Assembly: GCF_007745175.1 (NCBI RefSeq)
Contig: NZ_CP036271.1
Coordinates: 5,158,314-5,222,313 of the forward strand
Direction of reading: 5' to 3'
DNA from: Caulifigura coniformis
GTDB lineage: Bacteria > Planctomycetota > Planctomycetia > Planctomycetales > Planctomycetaceae
DNA: 64,000 nt
Shown in pieces: positions 26,558 to 35,402 of the stretch. Position 1 is the first letter of the stretch. Each line of letters begins with the position of its first letter. Both the position numbers and the translations under genes were made by a program. The notes beneath the pieces were generated by a model. The model did no database searches. It saw only the letters and a program-made list of their open reading frames with translations, and was not told the origin of the DNA.

Positions 26558-26917
26558 ATGGCAGCCATTACTTCAGAGCTGGGACAGGCGCAGTTCATGC
26601 AACTGCTGATTGCTCAGCTCAAGAACCAGGATCCGATGGATCCGGTGAGCCAGGAAGACTCGATCGCCCAGCTCGCGCAGTTCTCGACGCTGGAAGGGAT
26701 CGAAAAACTCAACGCGAACTTCTCGTCCTTCATGAAGCTGCAACAGCTTTCGGAAGGAGCGAGCCTCGTGGGGAAGAATGTGGAGTGGCTGGACGAGGAC
26801 GGCGTTCGCCAGCAGGGCGTCGTCGACTCGATTTCGGTCAAGGAGGGGGACCTGCAGTTGAAGATCGATGGCAAGGACATCCCGATCGACAACGTGACGT
26901 CGATTCTCAACGGTTGA
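26558..26917 (+). CDS. flgD: Flagellar hook-cap scaffold FlgD, short form
   Basis: Protein of 119 residues with the conserved FlgD N-terminal region FMQLLIAQLKNQDPMDPV and FSTLEGIEKLNANF. A short Tudor-like strand region follows (GKNVEWLDEDGVRQQGVVDS). It lacks the Ig/FN3-like insert found in the 230-residue enterobacterial protein and is closer in size to Firmicute FlgD. FlgD caps the growing hook so that FlgE subunits can be added. It lies between fliK and flgE, the classic order. Confidence 0.93.
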   Translation: MAAITSELGQAQFMQLLIAQLKNQDPMDPVSQEDSIAQLAQFSTLEGIEKLNANFSSFMKLQQLSEGASLVGKNVEWLDEDGVRQQGVVDSISVKEGDLQLKIDGKDIPIDNVTSILNG

Positions 26918-26984
26918 TTCAAGAAGCCGGGAACGGCCGCTGGTCGGCGGGCCGACACTGAAATACTGGATTCGATTCAGGGAG

Positions 26985-28655
26985 ATGGCTGTGGGAAACG
27001 CATTGTTGACGGGTGTGTCGGGTCTGAACTCGCACCAGAAGATGCTGGAGGTCATCGGTAACAACCTCGCCAACCTGAACAGCACGGCCTACAAAGCGCA
27101 GCGGGTGCTGTTTTCTGACCTGCTGTACCAGACGGTATCGGCCGCATCGTCAGGTTCGAACGGACTGATCGGCGGCATCAACCCGTCGCAGGTCGGTAGC
27201 GGAAGCCAGGTGGGGCAGATCACCGCAAACTTCACGCAGGGCAACCTCGAGCCGACCGGGCAGAACCTCGACTTCGCCATCGACGGAGACGGGTTCTTCG
27301 TGGTGAGCGGCGGCGGCGCCCCGAAGTACACCCGTGCCGGTTCGTTCTCGGTCGATGCCGATGGTCTCCTGATCGACCCGTCGACGGGCTATCGCGTGCA
27401 GCGGTTCGGAGACGCGGGCGAGCCGAACGGCCTGGATCCATCGTTCCAGATCGCAGGGGACATGAACATTCACGTTCCCTTTGGCGCCAGCATTCCCGGC
27501 AAGACGACGTCCCTGGTGAACCTGGTGGGCAACCTGTCATCCGATTCGGTGGGACCGGCAGCGGAAGTGCTCTCGACCAATGCCCCCTGGCTTTCAGGCG
27601 GTTTGCCGGCGACGAACGCGACGCTGCTCAACTCCCTGGAATCCATGGTCACCCCTTACGCAGCCGGCGACTCGCTGCAGTTCACCGGCACGAATAAGGA
27701 CGGCACGCCAGTCAACACGACCTTCAATGTCGGTCCGACCACCACGGTCGGAGACATGCTGAATGCCATCACTGCCGCATTCCCGGATGGAACCGCCACG
27801 ATCGACGTGGATGGCAACATCCAGCTGACGTCGAACACGACTGGCGAAGCGCTGTTCAGCGTTCAGATTCGTGACGTGACGGGCAACACCGGAGCGGTGC
27901 GGTTCGACACGCATCCATTCGTCGTCGCCGAGAACGGCCGGGAAGGGACGAAAGTGCTGGGCGGATTTGAGGTTTATGACATCCGCGGCAAAGCTCACTC
28001 GGTCACGACGACGCTGCAGAAACAGGCCGACGGCAGCTGGAACCTGTCGGCGACGATTCCGTCGGGAGACGGCACAATCCTCGACGGACAGATTGACAAC
28101 ATTCGCTTCAACGACGACGGCTCGTTCCTCGAGGCGGGCGGCGTTGGCCTGGCCGACTTGAACCTGTCGTTCACCTGGCGCGACCTTGCCCAGCCCCAGG
28201 TCATCACACTCAGCTTCGGTTCGCAGAACTCATACGACGGCATGACGCAGCTGTCGGCCGCGTCGACGACCTCGGCGTTCCAGGACGGCTATGCATCGGG
28301 AACGCTGACGGAAGTCCGCATGAGCTCCAATGGCCTGATCGAAGGCGTTGCGACCAACGGCCGCAGCATTCCTCTTGCCCAGCTGGCGATTGCGACTTTC
28401 CGCAATCCGAGCGGTCTGACTCGCTCGGGGAGCAACTACTACGACACCTCGCTGGCGTCGGGTGACGCCGAGATCGGCACGGCCCTGTCGGGCGACCGCG
28501 GAACCGTGAAGTCGAATTACCTCGAGCGTTCGAACGTCGATATCGCTCTCGAGTTCACGCAGCTGATCACGGCCCAGCGCGGCTTCTCTGCCAACGCCCG
28601 AACGATCACGGTGACAGATGAGGTTCTTCAGGAACTCACAGGTCTGATTCGGTAA
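26985..28655 (+). CDS. flgE: Flagellar hook protein FlgE
   Basis: Protein of 556 residues. The N-terminal rod/hook signature GVSGLNSHQKMLEVIGNNLA (about residues 8-27) and NLDFAIDGDGFFVVSGGG mark the FlgE/F/G family. The C-terminal helix EFTQLITAQRGFSANARTIT closes the D0 region. The long central part forms the exposed hook domains. FlgE polymerises into the flexible hook. Its last 20 bp overlap the 3' end of the convergent lipoprotein gene at 28636. Confidence 0.95.
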   Translation: MAVGNALLTGVSGLNSHQKMLEVIGNNLANLNSTAYKAQRVLFSDLLYQTVSAASSGSNGLIGGINPSQVGSGSQVGQITANFTQGNLEPTGQNLDFAIDGDGFFVVSGGGAPKYTRAGSFSVDADGLLIDPSTGYRVQRFGDAGEPNGLDPSFQIAGDMNIHVPFGASIPGKTTSLVNLVGNLSSDSVGPAAEVLSTNAPWLSGGLPATNATLLNSLESMVTPYAAGDSLQFTGTNKDGTPVNTTFNVGPTTTVGDMLNAITAAFPDGTATIDVDGNIQLTSNTTGEALFSVQIRDVTGNTGAVRFDTHPFVVAENGREGTKVLGGFEVYDIRGKAHSVTTTLQKQADGSWNLSATIPSGDGTILDGQIDNIRFNDDGSFLEAGGVGLADLNLSFTWRDLAQPQVITLSFGSQNSYDGMTQLSAASTTSAFQDGYASGTLTEVRMSSNGLIEGVATNGRSIPLAQLAIATFRNPSGLTRSGSNYYDTSLASGDAEIGTALSGDRGTVKSNYLERSNVDIALEFTQLITAQRGFSANARTITVTDEVLQELTGLIR

Positions 28656-29487
28656 TCGGAGGCGCCGCCGACGGCGGTGCGATTTCCTCCGGAGTCAGTC
28701 CTGGCTCCGGAGGGGGCGTGATCTCAGGCAGCGCGGGAGGCGCCGGCGGGACGAGCCCTTCGAAATGATGTGGCTCGGCCGCGGGACGTTGAGGCTCCAC
28801 CGCAGGAAGATAGGCGTGCGGCGGCCGGCCTCCGGCCGATTGAATGGAGGCGACGCACTGGAACGCGGCCTGACGGACCAGTTCGCTGGCGCTTTGTGCT
28901 TCGAACTGCGCCGTCCAGGCGTAGTCCACGTTCGGCCGCGGAGGCCCTTTCTTCCACAGCCAGTGAAACGGCGATCGTTGAGGCGTGATCGGAGGGTTTC
29001 CAACCCAGGTCCCCTGCAGGGCGACGAGCTCCACGCCATCGCTCGCTCGGCGCACGCGCATGGAAAGGCCGACGCGGAGTGGCGAGTAGGGATCGTATTC
29101 CAGGATGTCACAGAAGACGACCACTGCGGAAGGAGGCGCGCCTTCAATCGGCACGTGGCAGGCCTGGCAGAGATCGTTCCATTCGACGGCGGGCGGACAG
29201 TCGAGCCCCGCATCGACCAGCAGGGTCACCTCGGCGGGCGTCGCTGCCCTCAACTCGCCGGCGATGATTTCCGAGAGGTTGTGAAGGATCCCGCGGTTCT
29301 TCGCATCGATCGCATTGACGACCAGGTACACCGCTCCGGCGGACTGCAACGAACACCCGAGCCCCGGCGCAACCTGCAGGGCGACGGGACTTGCCGGACG
29401 CGGCGGAGCGAGAGGCACGGCCGGACCGCAGCCTGGCAAGGCCGCCACAAGCCCGGCCGCCATGACTCGGCGGCGAAATCGATTCAT
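28636..29487 (-). CDS. Putative lipoprotein at the end of the flagellar operon (unknown)
   Basis: Protein of 283 residues with a lipoprotein signal (MNRFRRRVMAAGLVAALPGC, lipid-carrying Cys20). The mature part contains VYLVVNAIDAKNRGILHNLS, then a CQAC motif (WNDLCQACHVP), a strand-rich core (VVFCDILEYDPYSPLRVG) and a Pro/Glu-rich tail. I do not recognise a domain. It is the last gene of the minus-strand flagellar run (fliL through sigma factor) and overlaps the preceding lipoprotein gene by 4 nt (ATGA). By position it could be an outer-membrane flagellar accessory like the Vibrio FlgO/FlgP lipoproteins, but that is only a hypothesis. Confidence 0.8.
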   Translation of the reverse strand: MNRFRRRVMAAGLVAALPGCGPAVPLAPPRPASPVALQVAPGLGCSLQSAGAVYLVVNAIDAKNRGILHNLSEIIAGELRAATPAEVTLLVDAGLDCPPAVEWNDLCQACHVPIEGAPPSAVVVFCDILEYDPYSPLRVGLSMRVRRASDGVELVALQGTWVGNPPITPQRSPFHWLWKKGPPRPNVDYAWTAQFEAQSASELVRQAAFQCVASIQSAGGRPPHAYLPAVEPQRPAAEPHHFEGLVPPAPPALPEITPPPEPGLTPEEIAPPSAAPPITESDL

Positions 29488-30197
29488 CGCAGCTTCCTCT
29501 CTGTTGTTTCACCCGGTTGCCGCGAGAGGATTTCCTGCAGCGGTATGTCGCCCGGCGTGTCGTGGGGAGCTGGTGTTTGATGGGGAGGTGAGGCGGGAGG
29601 CGGCGGGTCGGCCTGCCGGACCGGTTCCTGGCCCGACGTCCTGAGCATGCGGTCAATCCCTTCCGATACCGCGTCCAGCGCTTTCCATTGTTCCCGCTGT
29701 TGCTGCTGCGTCGCAGTCCGCAGGTCATCAATCAGCGATGACTGCAACGCGAGATGGGCTTCGATCGCCGCCGAGCGGTTAGCGGCGGCCAGCGAGCTGT
29801 TCGTCAGCGATTCGAGCGCCTTCTGCGACTGTTCCTGCTGCGTCTTCAGAGCGGCGAGTTCCGCCTTCAATTGAGTGACTTCGTCGTTTGCCGGCGGCGA
29901 CTCCGGCACGGGGACCTGCAGCGGTGGCGGCGGGAGAGTTGCCGGCGGGGCATGTGCGATCGCGACCGGCGCGGGAATGGGCTCGACTGGAGGCTGCGAG
30001 AAGGCAGGAGGCAGCGGGTTGGCCGAGGCGACCTCCTGGAGTTTGTTCGGCGCGGTCATGCGGCTGGTCAGTCCGCAACCGGAAAAGGCCATCACGCTCG
30101 CGAGCGACGCTCCAAGCAGACGGCGCCCGCCCGCCCGCGGGCGGGGCGTCATTGGTGATCGGCGGGAGGAGGGTCGGGAAGTGGTCATGGTCGCCAC
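29484..30197 (-). CDS. Putative coiled-coil lipoprotein in the flagellar operon (unknown)
   Basis: Protein of 237 residues: basic N terminus, hydrophobic stretch and lipobox ASVMAFSGC (Cys41), a Pro-rich linker, then a likely coiled coil (DEVTQLKAELAALKTQQEQS and onward to about residue 180), and a Pro-rich tail. A second start at ATG 30188 would shorten the N terminus by three residues. It overlaps the next lipoprotein gene by 4 nt and follows the 77-residue gene after 41 nt. A structural role in the envelope is likely from the layout; any flagellar role is inferred from position. Confidence 0.78.
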   Translation of the reverse strand: MATMTTSRPSSRRSPMTPRPRAGGRRLLGASLASVMAFSGCGLTSRMTAPNKLQEVASANPLPPAFSQPPVEPIPAPVAIAHAPPATLPPPPLQVPVPESPPANDEVTQLKAELAALKTQQEQSQKALESLTNSSLAAANRSAAIEAHLALQSSLIDDLRTATQQQQREQWKALDAVSEGIDRMLRTSGQEPVRQADPPPPASPPHQTPAPHDTPGDIPLQEILSRQPGETTERKLR

Positions 30198-30238
30198 CTT
30201 TCGCCGGTTGCCCGGCGATCGTTCACGAAGTCAGGTGT

Positions 30239-30472
30239 TCATGTCTTGGGGCGGTTTGCGTCGTTGTAATCGCACTCGATGACGGTCTGCTGGCCGCATC
30301 CGCAGGTGATGACGATCTCGCTGATCGCGCCGTTCCGCTGGCGGGTTTCGATCCGCGGAGACGCCGCGCAGGCGCGGTCGACCGTGTTCGCGACCGACGC
30401 ACGGTCATTGCTGATCCGCACCGCAGCGGCCGACAGGATTCGTGAGGCGGCAGGTTTGACGAGTGATTGCAT
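30239..30472 (-). CDS. Small protein downstream of the flagellar sigma factor (unknown)
   Basis: Protein of 77 residues starting MQSLVKPAASRILSAAAVRI, with a charged middle and the C-terminal motif EIVITCGCGQQTVIECDYND, whose CGC pair and later Cys might bind a metal. The ATG at 30472 is favoured; the longer frame from 30544 runs into the sigma-factor gene. The size and position directly behind the fliA-type gene would suit a regulator such as an anti-sigma factor, but no FlgM signature is visible. I do not assign a function. Confidence 0.65.
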   Translation of the reverse strand: MQSLVKPAASRILSAAAVRISNDRASVANTVDRACAASPRIETRQRNGAISEIVITCGCGQQTVIECDYNDANRPKT

Positions 30473-30521
30473 GGAGTTTCTCAACTGACTTTGGCGCTGA
30501 TCGCGCCGGCCCGAAACGCCT

Positions 30522-31235
30522 CTAGGCGAGGCGCCTGACTTCACGACGACGCATCGAATCCCGCAACCGCTGCTCCGCTCGGGAGAGAATCCGGCTCACC
30601 CGCGATTCGGAGAGATTCAACACTTCTCCAATCTCCTTCAGCCGCATGTCGTCCAGGTGGTACATCGAGACCACCAGCCTGTCCGTGCGGGGGAGCTGCT
30701 CAATGGCATCTGCCAGAAGGCGCGACTGGTCCGCCTTCTCGATGCCTTCAGCCGGGTCGACCCGGTGATAGACGCCGCCGGACGACATTTCCTCGCGCCA
30801 GCTCTCGGGCCGTGTGAGGCGAATCGCTTCCATGCACTCATCGATCTCGTCGATCGACAGGCCGGTGCGCTGGGCGAGGATTTCGGAATCAGGAAGCGAC
30901 GTCGTCCCGCCCGCGGCGCGGCGGATCACCGACCAGCGCTGCAGCATCTGCTGGGGAAGCGGACAGTTGCGGCGCAGTTCATCCAGGATCGCTCCGCGAA
31001 TGCGCGGGAATGAATAGGTCTTGAACGCCACTCCGCGAGCGGCGTCGAACTGGCCTGCTGCTTCCACAAGGCCCAGCACTCCCGCGGCCTCGAGGTTTTC
31101 ACAGTCGATCCCCTTGGGAAGCCCGGACACGATTCGGCCGAGCACGTGCCGCACGAACTCCAGGTGATCAACGATCAACTGGTCGCGGCTGTTGCGACTG
31201 GCGACGTGGCGGTAGGCTCGAGCGATGGCTTCCAT
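30522..31235 (-). CDS. fliA: RNA polymerase sigma factor of the FliA/WhiG (sigma-28) family
   Basis: Sigma-70-family protein of 237 residues, the normal length for sigma-28. Region 2 includes VDHLEFVRHVLGRIVSGLP and AAGVLGLVEAAGQFDAARGV, then FKTYSFPRIRGAILDELRR. Region 3 follows, and region 4 ends with VSMYHLDDMRLKEIGEVLNL and SESRVSRILSRAEQRLRDSM. Sigma-28 directs late flagellar genes (filament, motor, chemotaxis). It is placed downstream of flhA in the same orientation, as in other flagellar operons, but flhF and flhG are missing between them. Confidence 0.93.
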   Translation of the reverse strand: MEAIARAYRHVASRNSRDQLIVDHLEFVRHVLGRIVSGLPKGIDCENLEAAGVLGLVEAAGQFDAARGVAFKTYSFPRIRGAILDELRRNCPLPQQMLQRWSVIRRAAGGTTSLPDSEILAQRTGLSIDEIDECMEAIRLTRPESWREEMSSGGVYHRVDPAEGIEKADQSRLLADAIEQLPRTDRLVVSMYHLDDMRLKEIGEVLNLSESRVSRILSRAEQRLRDSMRRREVRRLA

Positions 31236-31306
31236 GCCGGGGAAATAACTGAGAGATCGGTGGTTCGAGGTCGGGGGTTACACAGCGCGTCGTGGAAGGG
31301 GGCGGT

Positions 31307-31525
31307 TTATTCGTCGTCCTCGTCTTCGATGGGGGTGGCCGATTGACACAGGATGCAGAACAGTCGAACGATGACGGCGACCGTGACGGCCGCGACGGTG
31401 GCCCGGTACACAATCACGTCGGGGTCGACGGACTGGGCGACTCCGGCAATCGTCGTTGCGCATCCTCCCAGAAGGCCGCTTGCGCGTGCCCACGGCTGTC
31501 CGGGTTGTGCTGTGGACGTGGTCAT
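31307..31525 (-). CDS. Small membrane protein with acidic C terminus (unknown)
   Basis: Protein of 72 residues with one predicted membrane segment (VIVYRATVAAVTVAVIVRLF) and a short tail containing two cysteines (FCILCQSATP) and ending EDEDDE. It occupies the place between flhA and the sigma factor where flhF/flhG normally lie. No known domain. Weak evidence of coding comes from its neat fit between the two genes and the intact frame. Confidence 0.5.
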   Translation of the reverse strand: MTTSTAQPGQPWARASGLLGGCATTIAGVAQSVDPDVIVYRATVAAVTVAVIVRLFCILCQSATPIEDEDDE

Positions 31526-31627
31526 CTGGCCGACGCGACGTCGTGGTCGGTTACTCCGTGTCTAGGGCAAGGCCGTCGATCCGGCGACAGCTTTCTGGAT
31601 GGTGTTACTTGAGTCTCTCCTGGTGTC

Positions 31628-33745
31628 CTATGCGGCTGCGGCGGCCGTTCGCTGGCCCGCGCGGGATTCGTCGACGGCTGGCTCGTCGAAGACGGCCGCA
31701 AATCGCGCCATCCCGACCGGGTTGAGCATGATGTCGGCGGGAACTTCCGTGTAACTCAGTGTGCCCAGGTCAGGCAGGGCACGGGTGAGCAGCTTGCGAA
31801 GCGGCCTGCGGAGCCGGCGATCCATGATGAGGGCCACTTCGATTCTCTGACGCGCCGCGGACCGCCAATGCTCGCCAATCTCCTCGAGCAGCTTCTCGAG
31901 TCGCTTGCCGTCCAGAGCGAGCTGGCCCTCGTGCAGCGATTCGCGAAGCCTCGCTTCGAGTCTGGGTTCCAGAACGATGACCTGCAGTCGCGCCGTGTCG
32001 TCGCAGAAGCGCCCGCAGATGATGCGGCCGATGTCCTCGCGGACCTTGTCGAGCAGATCGTCCGGGGCCTTGGTCGTGGTTCCGTGGTTGGCGATCGACT
32101 CCAGAATGAGCACCAGGTCCGAGAGCGGAACTCGCTCCGCCGCGAGCTGGACCAGAACCTGGTGCAGCGTTCCCATTCGAACAACGTCGGGTTTCAGCTC
32201 CTCGACGATGGTCGGGGCCTGCTCTTTCACCTTGTCGAGCATCTTGCGGACGTCTTCACGGCTGAGCAACTCGGAGCCGTGGCGTTTCAGGATTTCGCCG
32301 AGGTGCGTAATGAGCACGCTCGCAGGGTCGACGACGGTGTAACCGGAGAACTCCGCCTGGCGCTGGATGGCTGGTTCGATCCACTTGGCCGGCATCCCGA
32401 ATGCCGGGTCGGTCGTTTCCTCACCAGGGATTGCGACGGTGGCCGCTTCGGGCGCGATCGCCAGCATGAGGTCGACCCGTAGCGTTTTGCGGGCGGCCTC
32501 CCGTCCGGCGATCACCACGCGATATTCCTCGGGGCCAAGCTCGAGGTTGTCGCGGATGCGGATCGGCGGAATCCAGATGCCGTTCGATTTCGCGAAGTCG
32601 CGGCGGAGGGATGTAATGCGGTCGGCAATTCCGCGGGCCCGTTTGGGATTCACCAGCGGAATCAGGCGCGCCCCCACTTCGACGACTGCACGATCCTGAA
32701 CGAGGAACTCTTCGAGCTGACGCTTCTCGTCGAACTCGGGCGTCGGTGGCAGGGCGGGCTCGGCGCTCGCCGCCGGCTTCACCGGGGCGGGACGGCGCAG
32801 GCGACGAATGTGCCAGATCACGCCGACGGTCAACAGGACGAATGGAATCTTGGGAAGGCCCGGGACCATGCCGAGCAGCAGGAACATGCCCGCGGCCATC
32901 CACAGCGGACGGTCGTTGGAAAACAGCTGCTTGCCGATTTCCTGCCCGAGGTTGGCCTCGGAGCTGTTCTTGGTGACGAGGATACCGGCGGTCGTGGCCA
33001 CGATCAGGGCGGGGATCTGCGAGATGAGACCGTCGCCGATCGAGAGGACCGAGTAGGTGTGGATCGATTCCCCGACCGACATCCCGCGGCTGACGCCGAG
33101 GATCGCCCCGCCGAAGAGATTGATCGCCGTGATAATCAGGCCGGCGATAGCGTCGCCGCGGACGAACTTGCTGGCCCCGTCCATGGAGCCGTAGAACTCC
33201 ATCTCACGGCCGAGAAGCTCGCGTCGCTTTCGGGCTTCCGCTTCGTTGATGGCGCCGGCGTTCATCTCGGCGTCGATCGCCATCTGCTTGCCGGGCAACG
33301 CATCGAGTGTGAATCGCGCGGAGACTTCCGAAACTCGCTCTGAGCCTTTCGTGATCACGATGAACTGGATCACGATCAGGATCAGGAAGATCACCAGTCC
33401 GACGACGAGATTTCCGCCGACGACCATGCCGCCGAAGGTCTCGACGATCTTTCCGGCGTCGCCATCGAGCAGGACGAGCCGTGTCGTGGCGACGTTGAGC
33501 GACAGGCGGTACAGCGTCAGCAGCAGCAGAAGCGACGGGAAGACCGACAGGTCGAGCGGCTGCTTCGCGCTCATCGTGATGAGCAGCAGCAGCAGCGTCA
33601 GCCCCAGGTTGAAAGCCAGCAGCATGTCGAGCAGGGCCGTCGGAAGCGGCACGAGCATGACGACCAGGATGCACAGCATCCCCCCGGCCAGCAGGAGTTC
33701 ACTCTGCAGGAAGCGGCTGGCGGTGGGTGAGGTCGGGGTAGACAC
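31628..33745 (-). CDS. flhA: Flagellar export apparatus protein FlhA
   Basis: Protein of 705 residues, normal length. The N-terminal half has about eight membrane segments (LLAGGMLCILVVMLVPLPTA; LLLLLTLYRLSLNVATTRLV) and the FHIPEP-type region around SARFTLDALPGKQMAIDAEM, with the conserved loop GDAIAGLIITAINLFGGAIL. The cytoplasmic C-terminal domain (from about residue 340) docks export chaperones; phrases such as YTVVDPASVLITHLGEILKR are conserved. FlhA forms the ring of the type III export gate. It follows fliP after 47 bp; fliQ, fliR and flhB are not between them. Confidence 0.97.
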   Translation of the reverse strand: MSTPTSPTASRFLQSELLLAGGMLCILVVMLVPLPTALLDMLLAFNLGLTLLLLLITMSAKQPLDLSVFPSLLLLLTLYRLSLNVATTRLVLLDGDAGKIVETFGGMVVGGNLVVGLVIFLILIVIQFIVITKGSERVSEVSARFTLDALPGKQMAIDAEMNAGAINEAEARKRRELLGREMEFYGSMDGASKFVRGDAIAGLIITAINLFGGAILGVSRGMSVGESIHTYSVLSIGDGLISQIPALIVATTAGILVTKNSSEANLGQEIGKQLFSNDRPLWMAAGMFLLLGMVPGLPKIPFVLLTVGVIWHIRRLRRPAPVKPAASAEPALPPTPEFDEKRQLEEFLVQDRAVVEVGARLIPLVNPKRARGIADRITSLRRDFAKSNGIWIPPIRIRDNLELGPEEYRVVIAGREAARKTLRVDLMLAIAPEAATVAIPGEETTDPAFGMPAKWIEPAIQRQAEFSGYTVVDPASVLITHLGEILKRHGSELLSREDVRKMLDKVKEQAPTIVEELKPDVVRMGTLHQVLVQLAAERVPLSDLVLILESIANHGTTTKAPDDLLDKVREDIGRIICGRFCDDTARLQVIVLEPRLEARLRESLHEGQLALDGKRLEKLLEEIGEHWRSAARQRIEVALIMDRRLRRPLRKLLTRALPDLGTLSYTEVPADIMLNPVGMARFAAVFDEPAVDESRAGQRTAAAAA

Positions 33746-33792
33746 GCGGCGAATCAGGAAAATCGATGGGAATCAGGAACGGGTGTTCGCGA

Positions 33793-34470
33793 CTACTGAA
33801 AACTCGAACTGAGCGACTTCAGCAGCAGCGGCCAGCCATCGACGAGAACGAAGAGCAGCAGCTTGAGGGGCGTCGAGATAATCACCGGGGGCATCATCAT
33901 CATGCCGAGCGACATAAGGATGACGCTGACCACGAGGTCGATCAGCAGGAAGGGAACGTAGATGCAGAAGCCCATGATGAAGGCGGTTTTGAGCTCGCTC
34001 GTCACGAACGCCGGAATCATCACGCGGGCGGGGATGTCGTCCGGTCCTTCGACGGGATCGAGACGGGCCATCTCCATGAACAGCTTGAGGTCACTGGCGC
34101 GCGTCTGCCGGATCATGAATTTCCGGAGTTGCGTCCAGGCTTCCACGCATGCCTTCTCCGCGGAGAGCTCCTTGTTCATGTAAGGGCCGATGGCATGCTT
34201 CTCGACTTGCTCAAACGTCGGCCCCATGACGAACAGCGTCAGGAACAGCGACAGCCCGAGCAGAACCGGCGTCGGCGGGATTTCCTGTGTCGACAGGGCC
34301 CTGCGGATGAACGAGAGGACGATGACGATCCGGGTGAACGCGGTCAGAGTTACCAGCGCCGACGTCAGGAACGCCATTCCGCCGAGGAACAGCGCAATCT
34401 GCATCGGGGCCGAAAGTCCGCCAGTTCCGCCGGCTTCGGTGAGCTGCTGGCTCAGTCCGAGCGGATTCAT
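33793..34470 (-). CDS. fliP: Flagellar export gate protein FliP
   Basis: Protein of 225 residues with the family blocks ALVTLTAFTRIVIVLSFIRR, PVLLGLSLFLTLFVMGPTF, PAFVTSELKTAFIMGFCIYV and PFLLIDLVVSVILMSLGMMM. FliP is the main subunit of the export pore with FliQ and FliR. It lacks the cleaved signal peptide found in enterobacterial FliP, giving a shorter protein. It overlaps fliO by 4 nt. Confidence 0.96.
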   Translation of the reverse strand: MNPLGLSQQLTEAGGTGGLSAPMQIALFLGGMAFLTSALVTLTAFTRIVIVLSFIRRALSTQEIPPTPVLLGLSLFLTLFVMGPTFEQVEKHAIGPYMNKELSAEKACVEAWTQLRKFMIRQTRASDLKLFMEMARLDPVEGPDDIPARVMIPAFVTSELKTAFIMGFCIYVPFLLIDLVVSVILMSLGMMMMPPVIISTPLKLLLFVLVDGWPLLLKSLSSSFQ

Positions 34471-35402
34471 GACGCCGCCCCTTTCGACCGTTCTTCGTGG
34501 CGCAGGGCGCTGAAGAGGTCGGCGACGCGTTCAAAGCCGCCCGCGGGAGCTGTCTCTTCGCCCTGTGCGCTGTCGGCCGCTTCGAGCGACTCGCTGAAAT
34601 CCGCGGGCAGCGGCATCAGACACATGGTCTTGCCATGCTCAACGCCAACGAGCACCCGGTGCGCTTCGGCCTGGACCAGGTAGACGCCGCAACGCGGTCC
34701 GATGCGGAGCGTGTCGACAAGCTTGAGGGATTTCGAGGGGAGAACGCCGCGTCCGCCGCGGGTCAGCCAGAGTTTCAGCATCCAGAGCGAAACGACGGCG
34801 CCGAGACCGATCGTCGCGGTGATCCACACCATGCCGTGCAGCATGCCTTCGAGGTCTTCCGCGGAGGCGGACGTGGCCGTTGCTTCCGCCGGAGCCGTGC
34901 TCGGCTCTTCCTCGGAGACGGGACGTGGAACGAACGTGACCGGAAGTTCCTCGTCAGTCGGCTCAGGAGGGCTCAGGACCGGGTGTGCCTGGGCCGCCCG
35001 CATCGGCGAGACGAGGCTCGCGGCAGCGGTGTCGACGACCGGGGCGGGAATCGCTGGAAGCTCAACGGCCTGAACCGGCACGAGACGCTCTTCCGGGACG
35101 ACGTCGCGCAGCGAACGCCGGGTCTCCGGGGACGACTGCCAGGGCTTGTTGGCGGGGCGACGGTCCTCCAGGGGTTCCCAGCCGGGAGGAAGCGCCGTGA
35201 ACGGATTGGCCTGCCCGGCCGGCTCGACCGCGGCCTCCGGTTGAGGAGTGGGCCGGGAGGGCGACTGGAAGATGTCGGACGGAGCGACCTGTGGCAGTCC
35301 AATGTCGTCGTCCGCGCTCAGGACGCCGGCGATGTGGAGGGTGGCGACCGACGCCGCGACCCACAGCACGCGTACTGGAAGATGCGTTGTGGGAATCTTC
35401 AT
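34467..35402 (-). CDS. fliO: Flagellar biosynthesis protein FliO with long N-terminal extension
   Basis: Protein of 311 residues. A signal-like N terminus (MKIPTTHLPVRVLWVAASVA) is followed by about 190 Pro/Ala/Glu-rich residues, a membrane segment (MVWITATIGLGAVVSLWMLK) and the FliO domain (KSLKLVDTLRIGPRCGVYLV, then HRVLVGVEHGKTMCLMPLP). FliO helps assemble the FliP ring. Typical FliO proteins are 100-220 residues, so the extracytoplasmic extension is long. The ATG at 35402 is preferred over the upstream codon at 35495. It lies between fliN and fliP, the standard place. Confidence 0.85.
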   Translation of the reverse strand: MKIPTTHLPVRVLWVAASVATLHIAGVLSADDDIGLPQVAPSDIFQSPSRPTPQPEAAVEPAGQANPFTALPPGWEPLEDRRPANKPWQSSPETRRSLRDVVPEERLVPVQAVELPAIPAPVVDTAAASLVSPMRAAQAHPVLSPPEPTDEELPVTFVPRPVSEEEPSTAPAEATATSASAEDLEGMLHGMVWITATIGLGAVVSLWMLKLWLTRGGRGVLPSKSLKLVDTLRIGPRCGVYLVQAEAHRVLVGVEHGKTMCLMPLPADFSESLEAADSAQGEETAPAGGFERVADLFSALRHEERSKGAAS

